A stretch of 13,121 nucleotides of DNA from Oscillospiraceae bacterium (GCA_902795095.1 CADBKB010000064.1:1-13121), one strand, 5' to 3'. Shown: positions 1 to 7,956, counted from the first letter of the stretch. Notes: generated by a model not told the origin, from the letters alone. Numbers and translations are program-made.

Positions 1-3000
1 CTTCGTCAAGGGCCGCAAGGCTCTCGTCGGTGTACTTGTCTCTTTCAACGGCTTCGGCCGCGGCGATGGTCCGGTTCAGCAGATCCTTGTTCACCGGCAG
101 CGGCGTAACACCGCCCTCGAATTCTAGGGTCTTGAGGGTGAACAGCCAGTTGGCGTCGCCGCCGAAGGAGAAGGTGCTGGTCTTATAGGCGTCGATGACG
201 ATGTACTCGGCGTCGATGCCGGTGTCCTCCAGCTTGAAGATCTCCTCGAAGGTCTCGCCGTCGGTGGAGCGGTAGGCGGTGTAGCTTTCGCCGTCCTTCT
301 CCAGACGGTACCAGAAGGTGCCGGCGCTGGTGAAGCCGGTCTGCGGGCCCTGGGCGCCGCCGGGGAATCCGCCGCCGCCGCTGATGGTGGTGGTGATGGT
401 TCCATCCTTGCGCAGGAAGTCCTGGGCGGTGGAATTGGTGGCACGGATGCCGGCCATGTTCTGATAGTCGTCGCCGGCCATGGCCAGGAAGGCAAAGTAG
501 CTGTTGAAGGCAAACTGTACGTTGTTGGGATCGTAGTCGAACTTCAGGGTCGCGGTCCAGTCGCCGGTGACGGGGATCTTGATCAGATCCTTGGGCTCGG
601 AGGCGGTGGCGTCGCCGCCGAAGCCGCCGCCGATGGGCTCGAAGGCGTCGGCCGTGGTGGTCAGGGTCACGCCGGTGCCGCTGACGCACTCCGCGGTATC
701 CTTGTTGACGATCTCATACTTGTCGACGTCGCCCAGGTCGGTGAAGTCGATGTCGGCGTTCTCGGGGGCTTCGCCGGTGTAGGTGGTCTTGACGGTGATG
801 GTCAGATCGCCGGCGACCTTGGTAACGCGGTACCAGTTTTTGACGCCGGTATCGGCGGGGATCTTGAGGTTCTTGTAGGCTTCCGCGGGCTCTGCGGTGA
901 CGCTGTCAAGCACGTAGCCGGTCTTCACCTTGACGGTGAAGTTCACCTGGCCATTGCCGGAGCAGTCGATCAGGCCCGTATCTCCGTCGCGGGGGTTGGC
1001 GCTGACGGCGCCTGCGGTCTTCCCGCCCTTGGGATCCTGGGTCTCATAGACGGTGACGGTGGCGCCCTCGTCGGCGTCGATGGCGACGGTAAGGAGCTTC
1101 TCGCCGCACACGGTGCACACGCCGTCCACATAGTTGTGCGGGAGCTTGTTCTTCACATTGCGCTGTTCCACCAGGCCGCAGCGGGCGCAGGTGTAGGTGG
1201 TATAGCCCTCCTGGGTGCAGGTCGGCTCGGTGACGGTGCCCTCGTCCCAGTCATGGCCGAGGGGCGCGCCCTCGCCCTTGATCTTGAAGGCGTACTTGGC
1301 GAAGTTGTACACGCCGCTGTTGGTGGCGCCGCCGTGGTCCGCGCCGGGGATCTCCCACCACGTGTGGGCGATGCCGTTTTCTGTATAGATCCGGTGGTAT
1401 TCCTGCGGATTCTTGCCGACGACGCTGTCGCTGTCGCCGCTGCACATCATGACCAGATACGGGGTCTCGCCGTCGTATTTGACCTCATCCTCCTTGAACA
1501 CGCCGGGATGGTGCATGTAGTTGTCGGTGGCCTCCACGATGCCGGGCGCGGAGCTGATGGCGCAGAGGTAGCCGATCTTGTCGGGATGGTACAGGCCGGT
1601 GAGCAGGGTCTCGCGGCCGCCCTGGGAGAAGCCGCACACGGCGGTGTTTTCCTTGCCTTCGGCCACGGAATAGTGCTCGGCCATGTAGGGCATCAGATCG
1701 TTGACCAGATCGAGGTGGAAGCGGTCGTAGCCCTCCATGGTGGCCTGGTTGATGCCGCCGGGGCTGGCGGAGGTGTCGCTGGACCACATGTTCGGGCAAA
1801 CGATGATCATTTCCTCGGCCAGGCCGTCGGCCACCAGGTTCTGGATGATGGTGCCGTTGCCGACCATGTCGTTCTCACTGCCCATGACGCCGTGCAGGAG
1901 GTACATGACGGGATACTTCTTGCTCGGATCGTAGTTCGCCGGGAGCTGGACGTTGGCGTTCTTATTGCGGCCGGCGGTGGTGGAATAATAGGTGATGCTC
2001 TCTTTCGTGCCGTAGGTGAGATCGGAGCGCGTGGCCGTATAGGTCGAGGGCACGCTGATCTCGGTCTCGATCTCCGGCGCGGTGTAGTTGGACTCCTCGT
2101 ACCAGTAGCCGCACTTGGTGCAGGTATAGCGGGTCTTTTCGGGCTCGGTGCAGGTGGCGGGGATCACGGAGGTCTCATACTCGTGGTCGCATTCGGGATC
2201 GCCGTTCTTCTTGGCGTTGACGGTGACGGTCACGTCGCCGGTGATCTTGGTGATGCGGTAGCCGTTCTCGATCAGAGTGTCGTCGGGCCCCTTGAGGTTC
2301 TTGTAGCCGCCCTCCGCGCTCACGTCGCCTTCGAAGGTATAGCCCTCGGCGATCTTTACCACGAAGTTGACCTGGCCCTCGCCGGTGTAGTCGGGTTCAA
2401 AGTTGGTCTTGTCGCGGGGCACTGCCGTGGTCACGTTCTCATAGATCTCGCCGTCGAGGGTCTGGGTCTTGAGAACGTCGATGCTCACGCCCTCGCTGCA
2501 GACGAAGCTCACCTGGAAGGTGGCGGGAGCCGCGGGCTCCAGGGCGGCAACGGCGGCGTTCAGAGCGCTCACGGCGCTGTCGACGGCGGCCTGGTCGGCC
2601 TCCGCAGAGGCGTTCACGGCCTTGGCGGCAGCAAGGGCGGTCTCCATGGCAGCCACGGACGCTTCGGTGTAAGCGGTCTTGTCGATGGCCTCGGCGGCTG
2701 CGATGGCGGCGGCCAGGGCGGTCTTATCGACGGCGGGCGTTTCGCCGCCCTCGAAGGTCAGAGACTTCAGGGTGAACTTGTAGCCGGCGGTCATGCCGGT
2801 ATAGGCGTCGATGAGGATCTCGTCGGCCTCGATGCCGGTGTCCTCATAGCGGAACATCTCGGAGAAGCTGATGCCCGATGCAGCGCGGACGCCCCCTGCG
2901 GGGGGATCCTGCGAACCGCGATAGCAGATATAGGTGGTACCTGCCTTTTCAATGCGCAGGTAGTAGAGGCTGCCGCTGCTGTTGAAGCCGGGCGAAGAGG

Positions 3001-6000
3001 ACTTGGTCTCCTCGGTGATGGCGCCGTCTTTGCGGATGAAGTCCTGCATGGCGCCGTCGCCGCCGCGGATGCCCACCAGATTCTGGTTGTCATGGCCCTC
3101 GGAGGCATAGAGCCCGAAGAACTGGTAGTAGCCGTTGGCCGCGCCGTTGGTGTCGAACTCGACCTCCAGGGTCGCGGTCCAGTCACCGGAAACGGGAACC
3201 TTGACCACGTCGTTGTCCGCCTCGGCGATGTTCTGCTTGGCGGGCTCGATGCCGCCCTGGGTTGCCACCAGGGCCAGGCCGGTGCCTTCCTCGACGTCGC
3301 TCTGGTTCTGACCGGCGATTTCATACTTGCTCTTGTCCGCGGGATCGGTGAAGTCGATGCTCGCCTGGCTGGGGGTATCGGACTTCTTGACCAGAGCGGC
3401 CACGGCGTCGTTCAGCGCCTTGGTGCTCGCGTCGACGGCGGCCTGGGTCTTGGCGTTCTCGGCGGCTTCCTCCGCCGCGGCGAGGGCCTCGTTCATGGCA
3501 GCCACGGACTTGGAGGTATACAGGCTGGTGTCGATGGCCTTTGCGCTGGCGATGGCCGCGTTCAGCGCGGTCTTGTCCAGCACCTGCGGGATGGGGGCGT
3601 CGTCGCCGAAGGTCAGGGACTTGAGGGTGTACTGGTAGCTGTTATTGCCGCCCATGCCCCAGGTGGAAGTTTTATAGGCGTCGATCACGATGTACTCGGC
3701 GTCGATGCCGGTATCCTCCAGCTTGAACAGCTCCTCGAAGGTCTCGCCGTCGGTGGAGCGGTAGGCGGTATAGGTGGTGTCCTCCTTCTCGAGGCGCAGC
3801 CAGTAGGTGCCGGTGGCGGTGAAGCCGGTCTGCGGGGTCTGCTGACCGCCGGGGTTCCAGCCGCCCATGCCGCCGCCCTGGACCGTCGGGGTGGCGATGG
3901 TGCCATCCTGGCGCAGGAAGTCCTGCATCACGGAGTTGGTGCCCCGGATGCCGGCCATATTCTGATAGTCCTCCCCTGCCATGGCCAGGAAGGCAAAGTA
4001 CTCGTTCATGGCCCACTGGACGCCGTTCTGGTTGAAGTCGACCTGCAGGGTGGCGGTCCAGTCGTCGGACACGGGCACGCGGATCAGATCCTTGGGGGTG
4101 GATTCGGTGGTCTGGCCTCCACCGCCGCCGGGGAAGCCGCCGCCGCCCTGGAGGGGCTCGAAGGCGTCCGCCGTGCTGGTGAGGGTGACGCCGGTGCCGG
4201 CGACGAGCTCATAGGTGTCCTTGCCCATGACCTCGAACTTGCTCTCGTCTTCCTTCAGGGTGAAGTCGACGTCCTCGGGACCCACGCCGATTTCCTTGGT
4301 CTTGATGTTCAGGGCGAAGGAGCCGGTGACCTTCGTGGCGCGGTAGCCGTTGTCCACGCCGGTGTCGGCGGGGCCCTTGAGATTCTTGAAGTTCCCCGCG
4401 GGCACGGGCTTGATGCTGGAGATCGTATAGCCCTCGTCCACGTTGACGACGAAGTTGACCTGGCCCTCGCCGGAGATGTCGATGTCGCCGGTCTTGCTGC
4501 GGGCATAGACGAACTTCGCGTTCTGCTCGCCGGCGCCGGCCAGATCCTGGGTCGGGAAGGCGGTGACGGAGCAGTGCTCGTCGCAGGTAAAGTCCACACG
4601 GAAGGCGGACAGGCCGCACTTGGTGCACACGCCGTCGACCCACTCGTGCTCGCATTCCACCGTCTCGATGGTGACGGTGATGGGGCCGGTGATGCCGTTG
4701 ATGCGGTAGCCGTTCTCCGCACCGGTCACGTCGGGACCGGAAATGCTGCCGAAGTTCTCGGCCGGCTCCACGGTGATCTTGGACACGCTGTAGGGCACGG
4801 CGGCGTCAATGCGGAAGTTCACTTCGCCGGTGCCGTCGGTCAGCACCTCGCCGGTGGCGCCGTCGCGGGCGGAGGCGTAGCGGGCGTTGGAGGTGCCGGG
4901 ACGGGTAAAGTCCCGGGTGTCATAGGCCGTGACGCTGGCGCCCGTGCCGGGAGCGAAGGTCGCCTGGAAGCCGGGATCCTCGCGGGTATAGGTGTTGGTG
5001 AACCACAGGCTGCGGGCCTTGACGTACTCCTTGAGGTTGTTGGCGTAGTTCGGCCAGTCGGTCTTGTTGTTCGTGGTGGCCTTCATCTGCTGCTCATACT
5101 CGGTGCCGCGCTCCAGCACGGTGTCGCTGCCGTAGTTGTGGTTGTTGTAGCTCACGGATTCCACCTTGTTGTGGTTCATCATGGCGGAGATCTCGATCTC
5201 GTCCATCATGGACTGCACCACATTGGGCAGGTTTTCAAAATAGGTGTGATTGAGGTTGTACTGGCGGTAAACCTCCTCCATGAAGTCTTCGTGACGGCCG
5301 AGGGTCTTGTAAATGGAGGTCTTGTACTCCTGGATCTCGGGGATGAAGGCGCCGCGGCCGGAGCGGCGGTCGCCCACGGAGCCGAGATTCATGTTGCTCT
5401 GGGTGGAACCCATGGCGTTGTCCAGATCCCACATGGGGCCGGCGATCAGCTTGTCGGCGTCGGTCTGGCCGTCGCGGTGGAACAGGATGGAGCCCGCGCA
5501 GACGTCGTAGCTCTTGACGTACTCGTGCATCAGGTACATCTTGGCAAAGGACTCGATATCGATGTAGTCGGTGTAGTATTTTCCCTTGGCGTTGTAGCCG
5601 TCGGCGGAACGGATGGCGTCCCAGGCGTCCTGCAGCCAGGCCTGGATTTTGGCGGAGGCGGCGTTCATGCTGGCGGCGCTCTCGTCCACCTGGCCGGCGT
5701 CATTGAGCAGAAGGTTGTCGCCGATTTTCTTGACGGTGATGAGGTTGTAGGAGGAGTCGCCCATGCCGGCGCCGTTCAGCCCGTCCAGGGCAAACTGGGG
5801 ATCGCCGCCGTTTTCCACGGTGTCCTCTTCCTTATAGTTATCCTCCTCGATCAGGAAGCCATCCTTGGTGACAAAGGAGTCGTACTTCGGGGTGACGGTG
5901 TAGCAGCCCTGGTACTCGCCGTTCATCCAGACGTCCGCCGAGGCGTTGTCCAGGCCGATGCCCAGCTGGTTGGCCAGGGTATAGCCGGAGCGGTTGCACA

Positions 6001-6700
6001 AAAGGCTATGGTCGGCGATCTCGCCGAGGATGGACCACTTCTTGGTCTTGGCGCAGTTGATGCCCAGGATGTTGACCTTGGAGCCCAGGGTCAGGTTATA
6101 GGCCTTCTTGTCGCGGGCCTGGCGCCAGGTATAGTTGCCGCGGCCCTTGATCTTATCCAGGACCATCTGCTGCCCGTCGATGTAGATCGTGCCGGTGCAG
6201 GACGCATTGTGCTTGGTATCGTTGTCCATGGCGGCGATGGTGCCCTTGGACTCGTCGATGTCGATGAAGATGGCCTTCACATTCTCGGCGCCCTTCCAGG
6301 TCTTGACCGTGAAGGTCGCGGTGGAAGCGCCCTTGGTGAAGGTATAGGTCTTGCTCTCGCCGACGGCGGGCACGGGGCAGGCGCCGCTGGCGTAGCTCCG
6401 GCCGTCGACCGTGGCCTGCAGGCCGTCGGCCCATGAGAAGAAGCAGTTCGCCGGGTCCACATTGCCGGGCAGATAGAGGTCGTAGGAAGTGGAGCTTTCG
6501 CCGCCTCCGCCCCAGCCGCCGGACGACGAGCTGGCCTTAAAAATGTCGATTCTTGCGGGAATGTTGTTCGTTGCCGACGGCTCCACCGACAGAATCGTCG
6601 GCAGATCTCCCTCCGCAGCCCCCGCCGTCATGGCGAAGGCCGGAAGCAGGGAGACAACCATGCAGACAGCGAGCAACGCGCTGAGCAGTCGTTTCTTCAT
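1..6700 (-). CDS. Giant secreted multimodular CotH kinase-like / esterase protein (3' end outside window)
   Basis: The ATG at 6700 follows GGAGG (6709-6713) with an 8-nt gap, and the frame stays open to position 2 (at least 2233 codons). Residues 1-29 are a signal peptide (MKKRLLSALLAVCMVVSLLP, then an AGAA cleavage region). Residues ~145-500 are CotH-like, with GRGNYTW (186-192), KKAYNL, KKWSILGE and GPMWDLDN (421-428, acidic pair D425/D427). Four copies of an unnamed ~100-residue module carrying a GQVNF-type motif and a GYR-type motif lie near 577-675, 698-797, 1391-1496 and 1869-1974. Three beta-sandwich domains resembling GH43 C-terminal/DUF1349 lie near 808-1030, 1113-1315 and 1979-2190. 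FIVAR-like helical linkers lie near 1041-1104, 1321-1389 and 2199 onward. An esterase-D/CE1 domain (~1543-1815) has LLHG with H1603, nucleophile S1692 in GFSQGG, D1756 or D1758, and H1789 in GADHGG. CxxCG motifs separate some modules. CotH proteins are atypical kinases; CE1 enzymes remove acetyl or feruloyl groups. I infer a surface or secreted plant-polysaccharide protein. The anchor or dockerin, if any, is beyond the edge. Confidence 0.9.
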   Translation of the reverse strand, partial: MKKRLLSALLAVCMVVSLLPAFAMTAGAAEGDLPTILSVEPSATNNIPARIDIFKASSSSGGWGGGGESSTSYDLYLPGNVDPANCFFSWADGLQATVDGRSYASGACPVPAVGESKTYTFTKGASTATFTVKTWKGAENVKAIFIDIDESKGTIAAMDNDTKHNASCTGTIYIDGQQMVLDKIKGRGNYTWRQARDKKAYNLTLGSKVNILGINCAKTKKWSILGEIADHSLLCNRSGYTLANQLGIGLDNASADVWMNGEYQGCYTVTPKYDSFVTKDGFLIEEDNYKEEDTVENGGDPQFALDGLNGAGMGDSSYNLITVKKIGDNLLLNDAGQVDESAASMNAASAKIQAWLQDAWDAIRSADGYNAKGKYYTDYIDIESFAKMYLMHEYVKSYDVCAGSILFHRDGQTDADKLIAGPMWDLDNAMGSTQSNMNLGSVGDRRSGRGAFIPEIQEYKTSIYKTLGRHEDFMEEVYRQYNLNHTYFENLPNVVQSMMDEIEISAMMNHNKVESVSYNNHNYGSDTVLERGTEYEQQMKATTNNKTDWPNYANNLKEYVKARSLWFTNTYTREDPGFQATFAPGTGASVTAYDTRDFTRPGTSNARYASARDGATGEVLTDGTGEVNFRIDAAVPYSVSKITVEPAENFGSISGPDVTGAENGYRINGITGPITVTIETVECEHEWVDGVCTKCGLSAFRVDFTCDEHCSVTAFPTQDLAGAGEQNAKFVYARSKTGDIDISGEGQVNFVVNVDEGYTISSIKPVPAGNFKNLKGPADTGVDNGYRATKVTGSFALNIKTKEIGVGPEDVDFTLKEDESKFEVMGKDTYELVAGTGVTLTSTADAFEPLQGGGGFPGGGGGQTTESTPKDLIRVPVSDDWTATLQVDFNQNGVQWAMNEYFAFLAMAGEDYQNMAGIRGTNSVMQDFLRQDGTIATPTVQGGGMGGWNPGGQQTPQTGFTATGTYWLRLEKEDTTYTAYRSTDGETFEELFKLEDTGIDAEYIVIDAYKTSTWGMGGNNSYQYTLKSLTFGDDAPIPQVLDKTALNAAIASAKAIDTSLYTSKSVAAMNEALAAAEEAAENAKTQAAVDASTKALNDAVAALVKKSDTPSQASIDFTDPADKSKYEIAGQNQSDVEEGTGLALVATQGGIEPAKQNIAEADNDVVKVPVSGDWTATLEVEFDTNGAANGYYQFFGLYASEGHDNQNLVGIRGGDGAMQDFIRKDGAITEETKSSSPGFNSSGSLYYLRIEKAGTTYICYRGSQDPPAGGVRAASGISFSEMFRYEDTGIEADEILIDAYTGMTAGYKFTLKSLTFEGGETPAVDKTALAAAIAAAEAIDKTAYTEASVAAMETALAAAKAVNASAEADQAAVDSAVSALNAAVAALEPAAPATFQVSFVCSEGVSIDVLKTQTLDGEIYENVTTAVPRDKTNFEPDYTGEGQVNFVVKIAEGYTFEGDVSAEGGYKNLKGPDDTLIENGYRITKITGDVTVTVNAKKNGDPECDHEYETSVIPATCTEPEKTRYTCTKCGYWYEESNYTAPEIETEISVPSTYTATRSDLTYGTKESITYYSTTAGRNKNANVQLPANYDPSKKYPVMYLLHGVMGSENDMVGNGTIIQNLVADGLAEEMIIVCPNMWSSDTSASPGGINQATMEGYDRFHLDLVNDLMPYMAEHYSVAEGKENTAVCGFSQGGRETLLTGLYHPDKIGYLCAISSAPGIVEATDNYMHHPGVFKEDEVKYDGETPYLVMMCSGDSDSVVGKNPQEYHRIYTENGIAHTWWEIPGADHGGATNSGVYNFAKYAFKIKGEGAPLGHDWDEGTVTEPTCTQEGYTTYTCARCGLVEQRNVKNKLPHNYVDGVCTVCGEKLLTVAIDADEGATVTVYETQDPKGGKTAGAVSANPRDGDTGLIDCSGNGQVNFTVKVKTGYVLDSVTAEPAEAYKNLKIPADTGVKNWYRVTKVAGDLTITVKTTYTGEAPENADIDFTDLGDVDKYEIVNKDTAECVSGTGVTLTTTADAFEPIGGGFGGDATASEPKDLIKIPVTGDWTATLKFDYDPNNVQFAFNSYFAFLAMAGDDYQNMAGIRATNSTAQDFLRKDGTITTTISGGGGFPGGAQGPQTGFTSAGTFWYRLEKDGESYTAYRSTDGETFEEIFKLEDTGIDAEYIVIDAYKTSTFSFGGDANWLFTLKTLEFEGGVTPLPVNKDLLNRTIAAAEAVERDKYTDESLAALDE
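130..755 (-). repeat. Beta-sandwich module copy 3 (GH43 C-terminal-like)
   Basis: This block encodes residues ~1979-2190 of the giant protein. It is close to the block at 3610-4270 even at DNA level; for example 181-283 matches 3669-3772 with only a few changes (shared YIVIDAYKTST and YRSTDGETFEE). The module ends in a pattern typical of GH43 C-terminal concanavalin-like domains, WYRLEKDGESYTAYRSTDG. This suggests a fairly recent intragenic duplication. Confidence 0.75.
2755..3364 (-). repeat. Beta-sandwich module copy 2 (diverged, with insertion)
   Basis: This block encodes residues ~1113-1315. It has the same plan as the other two copies (IDFTDP start, DWTATLEVEFD, YYLRIEKAGTTY, EDTGIEADEILIDAY) but is much more diverged. 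It carries an 11-residue insertion where the other copies read STDGETF. Confidence 0.7.
2876..2908 (-). repeat. 33-nt in-frame palindromic insertion in the giant gene
   Basis: The segment encodes DPPAGGVRAAS. It has no counterpart in the two sister modules, which read directly from YRSTDG into ETFEE. Its core is a GC-only hairpin, CCCCC-TGC-GGGGG at 2892-2904. The length is exactly 11 codons, so the frame is kept. I infer a small palindromic repeat element inserted into coding sequence; it could instead be a normal loop expansion. Confidence 0.45.
3610..4270 (-). repeat. Beta-sandwich module copy 1 (GH43 C-terminal-like)
   Basis: This block encodes residues ~808-1030 and is the near-duplicate of 130-755. 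It has glycine-rich loops (GGGGFPGGGGG type) and the conserved YWLRLEKEDTTYTAYRSTDG segment. The shared DNA stretches are long enough to allow homologous recombination between copies. Confidence 0.75.
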
Positions 6701-6744
6701 GTGTGATTCCTCCATTCTTTATCCGGGAGATCTCTCCCCCGCAT

Positions 6745-6782
6745 GCGGCGGCCGGGCTGCTCACGGGCCCAGCGCGCGCCGC
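6745..6782 (-). other. GC-rich hairpin in the leader of the giant gene
   Basis: GCGGCG (6745-6750) and CGCCGC (6777-6782) form a stem around a GC-rich, partly self-pairing loop between the marR stop and the giant gene's ribosome binding site. No T-run follows on the minus strand, so it does not look like an intrinsic terminator. It may be an mRNA processing or stability hairpin. The 98-bp gap has no convincing promoter. Confidence 0.3.
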
Positions 6783-6798
6783 AATGATAACAATGTGA

Positions 6799-7257
6799 TT
6801 AAATCTCGATGGCCGGGCGCTGCAGCTTGCTGAACTCCCGCTGCAGGGACGCGGCGACCTTGGTGATGAGGCGGATATAGGTCTCCACCTCCTCCGGGGT
6901 CCAGCCGTCAAGGGCGTGGATCTCGGCATTGCGCAGCTGACCGATGGTCTCATGCATAAACTGCTCGCCCTTTTCGGTCAGCACCACCCGCTTGGACCGG
7001 CCGTCGTGCTGCTCGAGAAAGAGGATCCCGTCGGCCTCCAGCTTGCGCAGGGACGAGTTGACGGTCTGCTTCGGCACCCCGGTTTTTTTATAGAAATCGC
7101 TGAGCAGACAGCTCTGTCCGTTGTCGTAGAGAAAGTGCAGGATCAGTGCGATGTTATCGGTAATTCCGAGCCGGACAGAGGATTCATGATACAGGGCGCC
7201 GATCATCATGGTCATCAAATTGATCTGGTGAAAGTCATTGGTCTGTTTCTGAGTCAT
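6799..7257 (-). CDS. MarR-family winged-helix transcriptional regulator
   Basis: 152 residues, the usual MarR length. Helical dimerisation segments flank a winged helix-turn-helix. The helix-turn-helix covers about residues 50-78 (LLSDFYKKTGVPKQTVNSSL), and the wing covers 80-97 with the typical DGRSKRVVLTEKG pattern (D85, R87, R90). The ATG at 7257 is preceded by GAGGTG. The gene has its own promoter with a palindrome over the start site, which suggests autorepression. The secreted CotH-esterase gene begins 98 bp downstream on the same strand with no terminator between, so the regulator probably controls it. The ligand cannot be read from sequence. Many MarR proteins sense phenolic compounds, which would fit a feruloyl-esterase-like target, but that link is inference. 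Confidence 0.9.
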   Translation of the reverse strand: MTQKQTNDFHQINLMTMMIGALYHESSVRLGITDNIALILHFLYDNGQSCLLSDFYKKTGVPKQTVNSSLRKLEADGILFLEQHDGRSKRVVLTEKGEQFMHETIGQLRNAEIHALDGWTPEEVETYIRLITKVAASLQREFSKLQRPAIEI

Positions 7258-7271
7258 GTTCTCACCTCACT

Positions 7272-7285
7272 GTACGAAATCGTAC
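7272..7285. promoter_or_regulatory. Palindromic operator candidate at the marR start site
   Basis: GTACGAAATCGTAC is a perfect inverted repeat (two 6-bp arms, 2-bp spacer). It lies just downstream of the -10 box and overlaps the expected transcription start, a classic position for a repressor site. I infer binding by the MarR protein itself. A second 8-bp palindrome, GCATATGC (7302-7309), sits in the promoter spacer. Confidence 0.65.
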
Positions 7286-7289
7286 TTTT

Positions 7290-7318
7290 AGTATAATATG
7301 AGCATATGCGCTTGTCAA
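7290..7318 (-). promoter_or_regulatory. Sigma-A promoter of marR and probably the giant gene
   Basis: On the minus strand, TTGACA (7318-7313) and TATACT (7295-7290) are separated by exactly 17 bp. The start is expected near 7283, inside the palindromic operator candidate. Confidence 0.8.
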
Positions 7319-7329
7319 CGTATTGTCGT

Positions 7330-7371
7330 AAAAAAATCCACCCTCAGCGGAAAAAAATCCACTGAAGGCGG
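7330..7371 (-). terminator. Intrinsic terminator after the GNAT gene
   Basis: Minus-strand CCGCCTTCAG (7371-7362) pairs along its whole length with CTGAGGGTGG (7347-7338), counting two G-U pairs, and is followed by ATTTTTTT (7 T, 7336-7330). The loop itself contains another run of seven T. The terminator ends 12 bp before the marR -35 box, so it insulates marR from upstream transcription. Confidence 0.75.
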
Positions 7372-7434
7372 ACGTTCAGAACGGACGGCGCGCCGTTCCG
7401 TGTCAATCGGAAGCCGCGCAGCCGCCATGGCGCT

Positions 7435-7902
7435 TCATCGGCGGATCAGCAGCGGCATGCCGTACTCGTCCGTGCCATTGTCCGAAAAACCGAGGGACTT
7501 CCAGAAGCGAACGGCATTCTCCCTGTCGCTGTTGAGCTCATACCAGAGCGCGCCGTCCCGTCTCGTGTACTGCTCCAGGGCGCTGAAGCAGCGGCGTCCG
7601 GTGCCCCCGCCCCGGTACGGGGGAAACACCCAGAAATCCAGGAGGAAGCATTTTCCCCCTTCGCCGTGATAGATGCAGTAGGAGGCCGCGCCGATCCGCT
7701 CGCCGCCGCGGCAAAACCAGACCAGATGATGCCTGTCATGGCTGCGGAGCATATGCGCCTCGAGAATTCCGCGATACTCGCGTCCGGAAAAATAGGCGAT
7801 GTCCTCCCCGTCGCTGATGATTCCATCCTCGACCAGGTATCGGATATGCAGGTCCCAGAACGCCTGGACGCGCTCCGGGGAAACCTCCTCCAGGGTGATC
7901 AT
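7435..7902 (-). CDS. GNAT-family N-acetyltransferase
   Basis: 155 residues, a single GNAT domain. The acetyl-CoA binding motif A is at about 87-108 (FLLDFWVFPPYRGGGTGRRC), with the R/Q-x-x-G-x-G type loop at R97-G102. Motif B-like ENAVRFWKSLGF lies at 128-139. The ATG at 7902 is preceded by AAAGGAG (7911-7917) at good spacing. GNAT enzymes move an acetyl group from acetyl-CoA to an amine; the substrate cannot be predicted here. The gene stands alone: the tRNA terminator lies upstream and its own terminator downstream. No clear -35 was found, only AT-rich sequence near 7968-7980, so its promoter is unresolved. Confidence 0.88.
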   Translation of the reverse strand: MITLEEVSPERVQAFWDLHIRYLVEDGIISDGEDIAYFSGREYRGILEAHMLRSHDRHHLVWFCRGGERIGAASYCIYHGEGGKCFLLDFWVFPPYRGGGTGRRCFSALEQYTRRDGALWYELNSDRENAVRFWKSLGFSDNGTDEYGMPLLIRR

Positions 7903-7937
7903 GCTGAAATCTCCTTTCCCGCGAATGCGGCTTGTTC

Positions 7938-7956
7938 CCTGCCGGACGGCGGCAGG
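7938..7956 (-). other. Hairpin in the leader of the GNAT gene
   Basis: CCTGCCG and CGGCAGG (7938-7944 and 7950-7956) form a perfect 7-bp stem with a 5-nt loop about 20 nt upstream of the ribosome binding site. No T-run follows. It may affect mRNA stability or be chance in GC-rich DNA. Confidence 0.3.

Noticed and set aside
1136..6436. A 1766-codon open reading frame on the plus strand opposite the giant gene
   Set aside because: Its codons are exact reverse complements of the sense codons (same triplet register). It stays open because the sense gene avoids TTA, CTA and TCA codons over this span. It has no credible ribosome site and a low-complexity G/A/V/L/H composition, while the minus-strand protein has a signal peptide and recognisable domains.
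6662..6700. Possible lipoprotein signal in the giant protein (LLAVC near residue 13)
   Set aside because: The residue before Cys is Val, which does not fit the lipobox, and an ordinary signal-peptidase site (AGAA) follows at about residue 28.
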